Shown: piece after piece, positions 1 through 26,862 of the stretch
Layout of the letters: each line of letters opens with the position of its first letter
How positions within the stretch are numbered: the stretch's first letter is position 1
Assembly (NCBI GenBank): GCA_034096865.1
Contig: JAWQFJ010018240.1
Coordinates: forward strand, 1 to 26,862
From: Theodoxus fluviatilis
Lineage: Eukaryota > Mollusca > Gastropoda > Cycloneritida > Neritidae
Direction of reading: 5' to 3'
Length of the DNA: 26,862 bases
The notes under the pieces: model-generated
What the model was told of the DNA's origin: nothing
What the model saw: only the letters and a program-made list of their open reading frames with translations
The model's database searches: none
Made by a program: the position numbers and the translations under genes

Positions 1-72
1 CTGTGCGTGAGTGTGTGTATGTGTGTGTGTGTGTTTGTGTGTGCGTGTTGTGTATGTCTGTGTGGGTGTGTG

Positions 73-103
<31 letters not shown>
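1..103. repeat. Imperfect GT dinucleotide repeat
   Basis: GT units interrupted by single changes up to about 73, then an uninterrupted GT run at about 74-103. It starts at the window edge, so it may extend further left. Confidence 0.95.
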
Positions 104-109
<6 letters not shown>

Positions 110-755
110 ACTAGTAGGTCGTGAATGCTTTTTTTCGACTCATGGCTGAAAAGCAAACATCTCAAACTTAATGTTTAATGTATCCTATTTGCTGATACTT
201 CTTGAATCTAGTCGATCTCATTATTGTACCTCGAAGGCATGGAGAAGCGCAGTCAATATTCTTGAAAGGCTCGCCTGAAATTTAAAGGGAAGTATTCTCA
301 CCCACCCCCCACCCACCCCACATCCGTTTCTCCCTTTTCTTCTAAGGTCTGTAGTGTAGAAACGACTCTTTTTGTTCAATTTCAAAACCAGGAGGCAGCG
401 CCGGGTGGAATGAAGGCTTGGCCTCTCATCTAAGAAAGACACTGACTCCAGTGGAAAGGACAAGTTGAAAGACGGTAATGTGGTGGCTGCAGGGAGGATC
501 AGGCTTGAAATAGGTTTGAGTTAGTCTGTAGAAATGACAGTGGTCTGGATCGATATTTTCACTTTGTACACGTGCACGGAAAGCCCATTGCATAACAGTA
601 AAATTCAACCGATGCTTTTCCAGTATTTTTTCTTGAGAAACTGCCTAAAATGTGATTTCAAATGTTTCAAATTTCATCTTTATTCAATTCAATGACTGTT
701 TCCGTCTCTGTTTCCCAATGTCTCTGCTTCTCGCTGTCTCAGTTTTCTTTATTCT
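104..755. other. Unassigned unique sequence
   Basis: Apart from a C-rich CCCACC stretch near 300-320, I see no repeat, exon motif or RNA gene. Short minus-strand open frames at 221-608 show no family resemblance. Confidence 0.6.
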
Positions 756-1128
756 CTGTCTGTCTCTTTGTATCTTTCTGTCTGTCTTTGTGTCTGTCAG
801 TCTGTCTTTGTGTCTGTCTGTCTTTGTGTCTGTCAGTCTGTCTTTGTGTCTGTCAGTCTGTCTTTGTGTCTGTCAGTCTGTCTTTGTGTCTGTCTGTCTT
901 TGTGTCTGTCTGTCTTTGTGTCTGTCTGTCTTTGTGTCTGTCAGTCTGTCTTTCTGTCTGTCTGTCTGTGTCTGTCTGTCTGTGTCTGTCTGTCTGTCTA
1001 TGTCTGTCTAGTCTGTCTGTCTGTCAAGTCTGTCTGTCTGTCTGTCTTCTGTCTGTCTGTGTCTGTCTGTGTCGTCTGTCAGTCTGTCTGTCTGTGTCTG
1101 TCTGTCTGTGTGTCTGTCTGTCTGTCTG

Positions 1129-1180
<52 letters not shown>

Positions 1181-1210
1181 TGTGTCTGTCTGTGTCGCTG
1201 TCTGTTATTG

Positions 1211-1251
<41 letters not shown>

Positions 1252-1448
1252 TTCTGTCTGTCTTGTCTTCTGTCTGTCTGTCTGTCTGTCTTGTGTCTGT
1301 CTAGTCTGTCTTTGTGTCTATCCGTCTGTCTTTGTGTCTGTCTGTCTGTCTGTCTGTCTGTTTGCCTGTCTGTCTGTCTGTCTTTGTCTGTCTTTGTGTC
1401 TGTCTGTCTGTCTTTGTGTCTGTCTGTCTGTCTGTCTGTCTGTCTTTG

Positions 1449-1495
<47 letters not shown>

Positions 1496-1769
1496 GTGTC
1501 TGTGTGTGTGTGTCTGTCTGTCTGTCTGTCTGTCTGTATTTGAGTCTGTCTGTCTATGAGTCTGTCGGTCTGTCTGTCTTTGAGTCTGTCTGTGTGCCTG
1601 TCTGTCTGTCTTTGAGTCTGTCTGTGTGTCTGTCTGTCTTTGAGTCTGTCTGCATTTGGCTATGTCTGTCTGTCTTTAGTCTGTCTGTCTGTCTGTCTGT
1701 GTCTGTCTGTCTGTCTTTGTGTCTGTCTGTCTGTCTTGTGTCTGTCTGTTGTGTCTGTCGTCTGTCTTG

Positions 1770-1826
<57 letters not shown>

Positions 1827-2068
1827 TTCGTCTGTCTGTCTGTCTGTCTGTCTGTCTTTGTCTGTCAGTCTGTCTTTGTGTCTGTCTGTCTGTTTGTGTC
1901 TGTCTGTTGTCTGTTTGTGTCTGTCTTTGTGTCTGTCTGTCTGTCTGTGTCTGTCTGTCTGTCTGTTGTGTCTGTCTGTCTGTCTTTGTGTCTGTCTGTC
2001 TGTCTTGTGTCTGTCTGTCTGTCTGTGTCTGTCTGTCTTTGTGTCTGTCTGTCTGTCTTGTCTGTCAG

Positions 2069-2107
<39 letters not shown>

Positions 2108-4735
2108 GTCTGTCTGTCTGTCTGTGTCTGTCTGTCTGTCTTGTGTCTGTCTGTGTCTGTCTGTCTGTTTGTGTCTGTCTGTCTGTCTTTGTGTCTGTCT
2201 GTCTGTGTCTGTCATGTTTGTGTCTGTGTCTGTCTGTGTCTGTCATATTTGTGTCTGTCTGTCTATCTGTGTCTGTCAGTCTGTCTGTGTCTGTCTGTCT
2301 CTTTGTGTCTGTCTGTCTGTCTTTGTGTCTGTCAGTCTGTCTTTGTGTCTGTCAGTCTGTCTTTGTGTCTGTCAGTCTGTCTTTGTGTCTGTCAGTCTGT
2401 CTTTGTGTCTGTCAGTCTGTCTTTGTGTCTGTCTGTCTGTCTTTGTGTCTGTCTGTCTTTGTGTCTGTCTGTCTTTGTGTCTGTCTGTCTTTGTGTCTGT
2501 CAGTCTGTCTTTGTGTCTGTCAGTCTGTCTTTGTGTCTGTCAGTCTGTCTTTGTCTGTCTGTCTGTCTGTCTTTGTGTCTGTCAGTCTGTCTTTGTGTCT
2601 GTCTGTCTGTCTGTCTGTCTGTCTTTGTGTCTGTCTGTCTTTGTGTCTGTCAGTCTGTCTTTGTCTGTCTGTCTGTCTTTGTGTCTGTCAGTCTGTCTTT
2701 GTGTCTGTCAGTCTGTCTTTGTGTCTGTCTTTGTGTCTGTCAGTCTGTCTTTGTGTCTGTCAGTCTGTCTTTGTGTCTGTCTGTCTGTCTTTGTGTCTGT
2801 CAGTCTGTCTTTGTGTCTGTCAGTCTGTCTTTGTGTCTGTCTGTCTGTCTTTGTGTCTGTCAGTCTGTCTTTGTGTCTGTCAGTCTGTCTTTGTGTCTGT
2901 CAGTCTGTCTTTCTGTCTGTCTGTCTTTGTGTCTGTCTGTCTTTGTGTCTGTCTGTCTGTCTTTGTGTCTGTCAGTCTGTCTTTGTGTCTGTCAGTCTGT
3001 CTTTGTGTCTGTCAGTCTGTCTTTGTGTCTGTCAGTCTGTCTTTGTGTCTGTCTTTGTGTCTGTCTGTCTTTGTGTCTGTCAGTCTGTCTTTGTGTCTGT
3101 CTGTCTGTCTTTGTGTCTGTCTGTCTGTCTTTGTGTCTGTCAGTCTGTCTTTGTGTCTGTCTTTGTGTCTGTCTGTCTGTCTTTGTGTCTGTCAGTCTGT
3201 CTTTGTGTCTGTCAGTCTGTCTTTGTGTCTGTCAGTCTGTCTTTGTGTCTGTCAGTCTGTCTTTGTGTCTGTCAGTCTGTCTTTGTGTCTGTCAGTCTGT
3301 CTTTGTGTCTGTCAGTCTGTCTTTGTGTCTGTCAGTCTGTCTTTGTGTCTGTCAGTCTGTCTTTGTGTCTGTCAGTCTGTCTTTGTGTCTGTCAGTCTGT
3401 CTTTGTGTCTGTCAGTCTGTCTTTGTGTCTGTCTGTCTGTCTTTGTGTCTGTCTGTCTGTTTGTGTTTGTCAGTTTGTCTTTGTGTCTGTATTTGTGTCT
3501 GTCAGTTTGTCTTTGTGTCTGTCAGTCTGTCTTTGTGTCTGTCAGCCTGTTTTTGTGTCTGTCAGTCTGTCTTTGTGTCTGTCAGTCTGTCTTTGTGTCT
3601 GTCTTTGTGTCTGTCAGTTTGTCTTTGTGTCTGTCAGTTTGTCTTTGTGTCTGTCTGTCTGTCTTTGTGTCTGTCAGTCTGTCTTTGTGTCTGTCAGTAT
3701 GTCTTTGTGTCTGTCAGTCTGTCTTTGTGTCTGTCAGTCTGTCTTTGTGTCTGTCAGTCTGTCTTTGTGTCTGTCCGTCTGTCTTTGTGTCTGTCTGTCT
3801 TCTTTGTGTCTTTCTGTATTTGTGTCTGTCAGTCTGTCTTTGTGTCTGTCAGTCTGTCTTTGTGTCTGTCAGTCTGTCTTTGTGTCTGTCAGTCTGTCTG
3901 TGTGTCTGTCAGTCTGTCTTTGTGTCTGTCTTTGTGTCTGTCAGTTTGTCTTTCTGTCTGTCAGTCTGTCTTTGTGTCTGTCTGTCTGTCTTTGTGTCTG
4001 TCAGTCTGTCTTTGTGTCTGTCAGTTTGTCTTTGTGTCTGTCTTTGTGTCTGTGTGTCTGTCTTTGTGTCTGTCAGTCTGTCTTTGTGTCTGTCAGTCTG
4101 TCTTTGTGTCTGTCAGTTTGTCTTTGTCTTTGTCAGTTTGTCTTTGTGTCTGTCAGTTTGTCTTTGTGTCTGTCAGTCTGTCTTTGTGTCTGTCAGTCTG
4201 TCTTTGTGTCTGTCAGTCTGTCTTTGTGTCTGTCAGTTTGTCTTTGTGTCTGTCAGTCTGTCTTTGTGTCTGTCAGTCTGTCTTTGTGTCTGTCAGTCTG
4301 TCTTTGTGTCTGTCAGTCTGTCTTTGTGTCTGTCTTTGTGTCTGTCAGTCTGTCTTTGTGTCTGTTAGTCTGGCTTTGTGTCTGTCAATCTGTCTTTGTG
4401 TCTGTCAGTCTGTCTTTGTGTCTGTCTGTCTGGCTTTGTGTCTGTCAGTCTGTCTTTGTGTCTGTCAGTCTGTCTTTGTGTCTGTCAGTCTGTCTTTGTG
4501 TCTGTCAGTCTGTCTTTGTGTCTGTCCGTCTGTCCTTGTGTCTGTCCGTCTGTCCTTGTGTCTGTCTTTGTGTCTGTCAGTCTGTCTTTGTGTCTGTCAG
4601 TCTGTCTTTGTGTCTGTCAGTCTGTCTTTGTGTCTGTCAGTTTGTCTTTGTGTCTGTCTTTCTGGCTTTGTTTCTATCAGTCTGTCTTTATGTCTGTCTG
4701 TCTTTGTGTCTGTCTTAGTGTGTGTGTGTGTGTGT
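756..4735. repeat. Large tandem array of CTGT-derived tetramers with a 20-base higher unit
   Basis: About 4 kb of plus-strand sequence almost without A. The commonest unit is 20 bases, CTGTCTTTGTGTCTGTCAGT. This is five tetramers, each CTGT itself or one base away from it. The 20-base unit is regular at about 780-960 and 2310-4720, while 960-2310 is a degenerate TGTC tetranucleotide tract. Many length variants differ by whole tetramers (16, 24, 28). The unit contains no stop codon on the plus strand in any frame, so all three forward frames stay open for about 1000 residues. These frames are a repeat artefact. The complement is GACA-type repeat. Confidence 0.97.
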
Positions 4736-4822
4736 CTGTATGTTTGTGTGTCTGTCCCTGTGTCTGTGTGTCCGTCCGTCCGTCCGTCCCTGTCCCTGTC
4801 CCTGTCTCCGTCTCTCTCTCTC

Positions 4823-4864
<42 letters not shown>

Positions 4865-4976
4865 CCTCCCTCCCTCCCTCCCTCCCTCCCTCCCTCCCTC
4901 CCTCCCTCCCTCCCTCCCTCCCTCCCTCCCTCCCTCCCTCCCTCCCTCCCTCCCCCTCTCCTCTCTCTCTGTCTGC

Positions 4977-5022
<46 letters not shown>

Positions 5023-5070
5023 GTATGCGCGCGCACGTGTGTGTGCGTGTGTTCGCGTGCGTTTGTGAAC
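4736..5070. repeat. Compound microsatellite: TCCG, CCCTGT, TC, TCCC, GT, GC-rich tail
   Basis: Continuing from the large array, the motif changes stepwise: TCCG (about 4770-4790), CCCTGT (about 4786-4806), TC (about 4810-4858), TCCC (4859-4954, about 24 units), TC again, GT (4981-5018), then alternating GC/GT to about 5070. The minus strand of the TCCC part is a GGGA run able to form G-quadruplexes. The GT/GC part can adopt Z-form. Confidence 0.95.
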
Positions 5071-7467
5071 ATGCCGCACACAATTAGTAACATTGGCAAA
5101 ATTGTCATTGCTTCTGCAGCGTGTGACACCCTGGCCTGACAAGCGTCGATGCCTCAGTGACACTTAGACATTGCTCGTGTCCAGTCTACAGTTTTGCCTG
5201 GTGTGACACGCCATTTACTTCCCAGTCGCCTTCCCCCACAACTCTGGCGGCTGTCATTCATCGGCAAAAATCATTGTTGCATTATTGACATTTTGCCCCT
5301 GAAATGTCTTTCAATGGCCAACAAGTGCTGTAACAATGTCTTATTGTCATAATTTGCTGACCTTCAAGGATTCTGTCAGCGATTTAACTCGTGTTTTTTA
5401 CGAAGTCAGTGCTTCTTAAATATTGCATTATTTAGATGTATAGTAATTTTTTCCAGCTACATTCCGTCCTTCCACGCGATAAAATCCTTTCGTATTCTTA
5501 TTTTGTTTGCGCTGTCAAAAATAATTACATTTACGAGAGAGATCTGAATACTTTTTAAATCTGCAGTCGTGTTGTGTAATGAAACAAGTGGGCGTGCAGA
5601 TCATTTCCTACAGAAAAAGAGGGGGTAAAGAGACGGATACATACAGACACGCAGACTGACCGACAGACCGTCCTACCAACCAACCGACCCCAAAAATATA
5701 CAACCTTGCTAACCGACCGAAAGGGACGCATACACACACGCATACACATGCATACACACACGCCTACACACACACAGAGTAGCTCCTTGCATAAATGGAT
5801 GGAAAAGGAACGAACACCAACGCCATAGTCCACATGACTTTATTTCCACATCAAATGCAAACAAGGTTGATTCCACGAAAATAGCGTTAATCATATATAT
5901 ATAACACATGGGATTCCATCACGTACAATCTTTGGTAAGGACGATTTGTCAGCAACAACGTGAAGAGTGTTATGCAAACACCGGAGTACAAACTAAATTT
6001 CACCGCAGCTCACTTGGTTGTGATGCGCGCAAATACTGTGTCCAAGCACAAGACCAAAATCCATTGCGATATGAATATTCTATGTCATTTTTCTCACAAC
6101 AGTTTGGTCATCCGTTACTGCTTCCATAAGCCTTGAGGCGTTGGTGCGTCAATAATCCATGAGTTAGCGGTAGAAGAACAACAAACACATCATTCCCTTC
6201 GATTGGATACCGGTGGATTGTTTGCATTCTTGGACAAACACCCCCTTTGTCGTTCTCTCTATAGCCTCATATATTATTCCGCTCACACGCACAGACAAAG
6301 GAGAGCAGAAGCAAAACGCCACTTGAGCCATCGACGCTGATGTGTTTGGCATCGTAGCTGAATTCTCAGGCAGCAGGGTGTTTGGTCCAGGTGGAATCGG
6401 GCGCGCATGTGTTTGATTTGGCGCGTTATGCCTTCCGTGCGATGAAAAGATTTCCGTTCACATCTCGGAGTGCTCGCCAAGGGTGCAAATTTGAGGAGCA
6501 ACACTTAGTGCGGTCAGAGAAGAATCAGACCACGCTTCGTCAGTCTGGTACGGTTTTTGACAAGCTTGTCGTTCTATCACCCGAAGCGCAGAATCTCTGA
6601 TAGGTGGGGTGTTCCAGACGCCAACACAATTCCATTGATCCTCACGATGCCTTCCCAATCAATTTCTCACCGCTGACTAGACATTGACTTCGCGGACAGA
6701 GAAAGAGTTGACTGCATTGTGCTGAACTGCCCATGCTAAGCTGATCTCGCAAGGCACTTGTCCCACACTCACAACATGCAGTCCACAAGGTAAGAAGACG
6801 AGAGGCCGCCAACGAAGAGAAGTTACTGGCATATCGTACAAAACAGTGGAATACAATCGGAAATTCATACAGGACAGTGTGCCACAAAGGGAATGGGCGG
6901 AAGGCGGGCAGAACGGAGAGATCAGCGAGTAGCGTGGAAGATCACATTTAAAGCAGAACCTGAGGACGATTTATGGATAAGTCCATATCACATTCAAATC
7001 CCCATCAAGTGTCATTGGATCCACCACAGTCTTAACTGGGATACGGCAGCAGCTAGCAAAGAAGGGCTCAGCTGTTGATGGCTAACACATGAAGGACGTC
7101 TTCATGACTTTGTGTGGTTCCAGCATGGAATTGTCCGCGCACATTCACATCGGAAGCTATGAGGATGGATGCACAGCTTGTCTTCCCAAACACGAGATCC
7201 TCCAAGTTCAAAGAGTGCAAACATTTTTTGGTTGATTCCACGTGAAATAGTAGGCTTTGGCAAGTTCTGTTCAATACTGCCGGTTGCAATTTACTCTTGC
7301 CTCTTCTTTGTAATTCACTCCTAAAACCGTCCCTGGTTTGGCTTTCCCTGCCGCTGGTTTTATCGTCGGAAAGTGCCGCTTGATGCTGTTAGTCACAATT
7401 TGTCTAGTGAAGTTAGTCACGTGTGAGCACAAAAACACTTCTAATAATAGAACTCATCTCTCAACGT
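5071..7467. other. Gene-free flank
   Basis: No coding exon, RNA gene or large repeat recognised. There is an imperfect CA-rich patch at 5728-5777 and a short TA run near 5893-5903. Open frames here are short and without family motifs. Confidence 0.55.
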
Positions 7468-7730
7468 CGCGTTCATACATTGCAAAGACTCTAAGTAGGA
7501 CAAACACATGGCGCACAGACTCACACAGGGAAAGTAATGTAGGCAAAATAACACCGTGTGCAAACACATCTAGGAGTCAATGGATTTCTCTGGAACGCGT
7601 TCATACATTGCAAAGACTCTAAGTAGGACAAACACATGGCGCACAGACTCACACAGGGAAAGTAATGTAGGAAAATAACACCGTGTGCAAACACATCTAG
7701 GAGTCAATGGATTTCTCTGGAACGCGTTCA
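7468..7730. repeat. Tandem duplication, 128-base unit
   Basis: Copy 1 is 7468-7595 and copy 2 is 7596-7722. By eye they are identical except for one C present in copy 1 (7544) and absent in copy 2. Both begin CGCGTTCA, and the same 8 bases occur once more at 7723-7730, so the duplication probably arose between 8-base microhomologies. The near identity points to a very recent event or an assembly error. Confidence 0.93.
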
Positions 7731-9140
7731 AGTTGTGCAAGGAGTTTAACAAGCTTCAAAGTAGTTATGGAGTTCTGCTTCCAACAATGTATCTCCGGTC
7801 ACTTTTGAAGCGATGGATTTCAATTTTTATACATATATACACATACGTCTGCAAAGCAGTCAGTTCTAAGTATGATAATCGTCCTGACATTCTTCATTGA
7901 ATGCCAGTGTTGATCCCGCCCTGAAAGTCTCGCCCCCACCTCAGCTGAAGTCTCTGTCACATTCACACGCCCTTCTTGGAAGATGTGTAGGATGAAGACT
8001 GCAGAGCTGAGATGGACGAGAGTGATCTTGGTGATTGGGAAGGTAGGAATATGTATCAACACAGGAAAGTCTGGAGGCAGACAAAACGGAAATCAAAAGG
8101 GATGTAGGAGAGCTGATTGAGAAATCATACATGATGTATGGCTATATTGTAGGTCAATGAGGGAGACTTACGAAAAGAAAGGGGACGGATGACGAGATCA
8201 CACTACACCAATACCACGGACTAGTTTTCAAAGCGTACTACGGGGCGACTTTTAAAAGATCTTCACTCTAAGATACGGTGAGGCGCCTTGAACATCTACC
8301 GTAGTTGTGTATAAATGTCATTGAAATGTAGAGCAAGTAAATACAATTTGATTGTGCATGACAAACCAGGTGAAGTGGCTGCAAAAAAATTTCTAAAATG
8401 AGATATATCAATCGTAATATCATTTATTCATTCACGCATATTCCAGAAAAAAGCTTAATCATAGACGATTTGTTTTCTCTCGGTTATATACAGTTCAGGA
8501 AAGTCATTACGTAACACAGTGCTCTGATGAAGTTTTTTCAACGTTTGCGCAATGTTTTGCCTTCTATAGCCTTGTTTTGTTTCTTATGCACGGTAACATT
8601 TTAGTTGCTTTACTCAAAATTAAACAGTTCATCATGTGCGTTGTGATTGGGATGTTTTCTCTGTAATTAGTCATGAAACATAATAAGTCTTTCGTTAAAA
8701 AATATTCATTTTGCTACTGTTGACACTAGCCTTGTTTACTCATACACGGTGACAAATATGGAGGTAGTTTCGAGTTTAAAGTCTCAGTCAATGCTTCTTC
8801 TGCACGAAAGGACAACAAAGAGTAACGGGTCTATAGCGAAATGGCCTAAAAAACAAACAAATGCAGACATTTATATACACAACGCTATTAATGCAATGGA
8901 AAGGAAATGGGGAATCTATATAGGAACATTTGTGGAATCTTGATCAAGCCGAAAATGACATGAAAAAGTATGTACGAATGAGACTCCAAGGAACACGGAT
9001 AATCCAGTACTACCAAAATAGAATGCAGTGTGTGGGTTAGTCTACCATGCAAATGAATGTGAACCCTATAGACGTAGAAATCCCCGTTCCCGCCATCGAG
9101 TCGTGTAAGACATGACGGGAGGACTGGATGCACAGCCTGC
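7731..9140. other. Gene-free flank, AT-rich
   Basis: No exon, RNA gene or repeat recognised. On the minus strand an AATAAA at 8428-8423 is the nearest canonical polyadenylation signal downstream of the receptor stop codon. Confidence 0.5.
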
Positions 9141-9528
9141 TGTGCCACAGAGACTGCCAGATTGTCTCTGTCACCGCTAGGTCACGTGATCTGACCATGT
9201 ATCAAGCATTATGCATGCCGCCTAAGTTAGGACGAGGGTTCTGGGTTAGTATTACCTCACGTAAAACGCAGTCCCAACACTCTTTTCCCAAATATTCAAA
9301 CATTTACCTTGTTAGGGCACTAGATATGTACAAATTCGATAACATCAATTATTTGTTCAGGAATGGAAATTTGTTTTTACGTCTTGATGATATCCTTAAG
9401 AAAGTTAGTGAGCTTCCCCCCTGAACTGACCATCACCTCCACGAATGACATGATATATATATGGTATCCATTCATTGCATCACGTGACGGAACGGTGACC
9501 GAGACTATGTGGTTGTCTCTGTGGCACA
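9141..9528. mobile_element. MITE-like element with 50-base terminal inverted repeats
   Basis: 9141-9190 and the reverse complement of 9479-9528 align over 50 bases without gaps, 42 identical by eye. Both ends begin TGTGCCACAGAGAC and finish GTCACGTGAT. The 288-base interior is AT-rich and has no transposase-like reading frame, so the element is non-autonomous. Each inverted repeat also folds on itself (CAGAGAC against GTCTCTG in the left arm). No clear target-site duplication is visible, so the outer boundary is uncertain and the superfamily is unassigned. Confidence 0.75.
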
Positions 9529-10107
9529 AAATGGGGGCACAGTAGCCCTGACAGAGTGATGTCGACCACGCAAGGGCTGACGGGAGGGAGAGTTCCCTTC
9601 TGTAGCAGACGCCTCTTGGTGGCACCTTAGACTGTTCCGAGCCGCCGCTGGCACAGCTCTTGGAGCAGGCCCCGAAAGCTCTGCTGCTGCGGGTTCCAGC
9701 TTGAGGAAGGGTGCATCAAGCGGCTACTGCCGTACTGAGAACTTTGAAAACAAACAGGTAGACAAAAAGCAACTGAAAAGCGGAGGCGTGTGACAACACC
9801 CTGGTCATAGAAAATGTTGACACAATTACAATGGTAACAAAGGGTCGGTTAAAAAGTAAGATATTGTGACCGAGATACAGGAAGCAGGAAGGGTAGAGGG
9901 ATGGATGTTGGGCATGATTGATGGTGAATGACGTTGCCAGTCGTTCATGACTACAAGGCGTCTTCTACAACTCATCATGCTGTCATTCCACAGCACTATG
10001 GATGTACTTAAAAAAACACAACCCAAAAACTCCAAAGCAGCCTCTCTCACATTGTCTACCTCTCTGCACGACTCCAACCAAATATCGACCGCATCTAGTG
10101 CTTGGTA
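9529..10107. other. 3' flank or 3' UTR of the receptor gene
   Basis: Unique sequence between the MITE and the CRE sites. No exon, repeat or polyadenylation signal is recognised. If the receptor transcript ends near 8423, this stretch lies within its 3' UTR. Confidence 0.4.
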
Positions 10108-10114
10108 GCAGTGA

Positions 10115-10159
10115 TGACGTCACCCCTCTGGAAATGACGTCACAGGGCGGAAGTGACGT
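10115..10159. promoter_or_regulatory. Paired CRE palindromes plus ETS/CRE composite
   Basis: Perfect TGACGTCA at 10115-10122 and 10135-10142, then CGGAAGTGACGT at 10148-10159, which joins an ETS core (GGAA) to a CRE half-site. The three TGACGT cores start about 20 bases apart. They lie 29-73 bases beyond the receptor stop codon. CREB/ATF binding to TGACGTCA is established. That these copies act as an enhancer or antisense promoter is inference. Confidence 0.45.
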
Positions 10160-10187
10160 TGGCGGTGAGGCGGGGGCGAGGAGAGGG

Positions 10188-26699
<16,512 letters not shown>

Positions 26700-26862
26700 G
26701 GTAACGCCTTTGTCGGGTCACAAAGGTCACGTTGCAAGTGTCACGTCATGCAAAGGAACGCTCGCTGTGAACTCACACGTGAGCTGAGCTGTGACAGCAG
26801 TGGCTTGGTGTCGCAGCGACGTGACGCGACCGTTGCTGCGACGTTGTTGCGTTATTGATATT
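26700..26862 (-). promoter_or_regulatory. 5' flank / probable 5' UTR of the receptor gene
   Basis: In the minus-strand sense this stretch carries a CpG-rich hairpin at 26842-26810 (12-base arms, one mismatch, 9-base loop), an E-box CACGTG at 26781-26776, and a two-codon upstream reading frame ATG ACG TGA at 26749-26741. It also has an in-frame stop at 26720-26718 before the receptor start. I see no TATA box. Whether this is promoter or transcribed leader cannot be decided without transcript data. Confidence 0.4.

Noticed and set aside
756..4735. CRISPR-like regular array
   Set aside because: Units abut with no unique spacers and vary by whole tetramers. It is a eukaryotic tandem repeat.
1069..5068. 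Overlapping plus-strand open frames of about 1000-1140 residues rich in Cys, Leu, Ser and Val
   Set aside because: They arise because the tetramer-based repeat has no stop codon in any forward frame. All three frames are equally open and periodic, so there is no sign of coding selection.
1554..5163. Minus-strand frames rich in Thr, Asp, Arg and Gln, or in Glu-Arg and Gly-Arg
   Set aside because: They are translations of the complement of the same simple repeats.
5640..5777. Possible repeat shared with 19870-19975 (GGTCGG-type blocks and GAAAGGGACGCA before CA-rich sequence)
   Set aside because: Only about 12 bases match clearly; the rest is low-complexity CA. That is not enough to call a family.

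Overview
This is a eukaryotic (metazoan) window. It has one gene with large GT-AG introns, tRNA-derived and inverted-repeat mobile elements, several minisatellites, and unusually long microsatellites. The receptor family and the repeat style suggest a protostome, most likely a mollusc such as a marine gastropod. This is inference, because nothing in the window fixes the species.

The only gene I can support runs on the minus strand from the start codon at 26699 to the stop at 10188. It encodes a 381-residue class A (rhodopsin-like) G-protein-coupled receptor. The protein resembles the myosuppressin / DMSR / FMRFamide-type neuropeptide receptors of protostomes. Six coding exons can be joined with intact reading frame: 26699-26556, 22427-22138, 19038-18978, 13138-12947, 12073-11882 and 10454-10188. 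The third exon is only 61 bases and was found by phase, splice sites and the missing piece of intracellular loop 2. The spliced coding length is 1146 bases including the stop.

Layout: 1-103 is an imperfect GT repeat. 104-755 holds nothing I recognise. About 756-4735 is a large tandem array built from CTGT-like tetramers, mostly as a 20-base unit, followed by a compound microsatellite to about 5070. 5071-10187 is the 3' flank of the receptor gene. It has a fresh 128-base tandem duplication, a MITE-like element with 50-base inverted repeats, and paired CRE sites just past the stop codon. 10188-26699 is the receptor gene. Its introns hold long CU-rich tracts (always CU in the transcribed strand), GT/CA tracts, a tRNA-derived SINE and a decayed relative, and 40-base and 82-base tandem repeats. 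Intron 1 also has an 18-copy 82-base minisatellite. 26700-26862 is the 5' flank or 5' UTR.

The strongest second-look items are the receptor with its frame-breaking small exon, the concentration of five perfect TGACGTCA palindromes in 4.1 kb of the gene's 3' half, the MITE, and the mosaic minisatellite. I saw no prokaryotic, viral or CRISPR system. The very long open frames in the left 5 kb come from stop-free simple repeats and are not genes.
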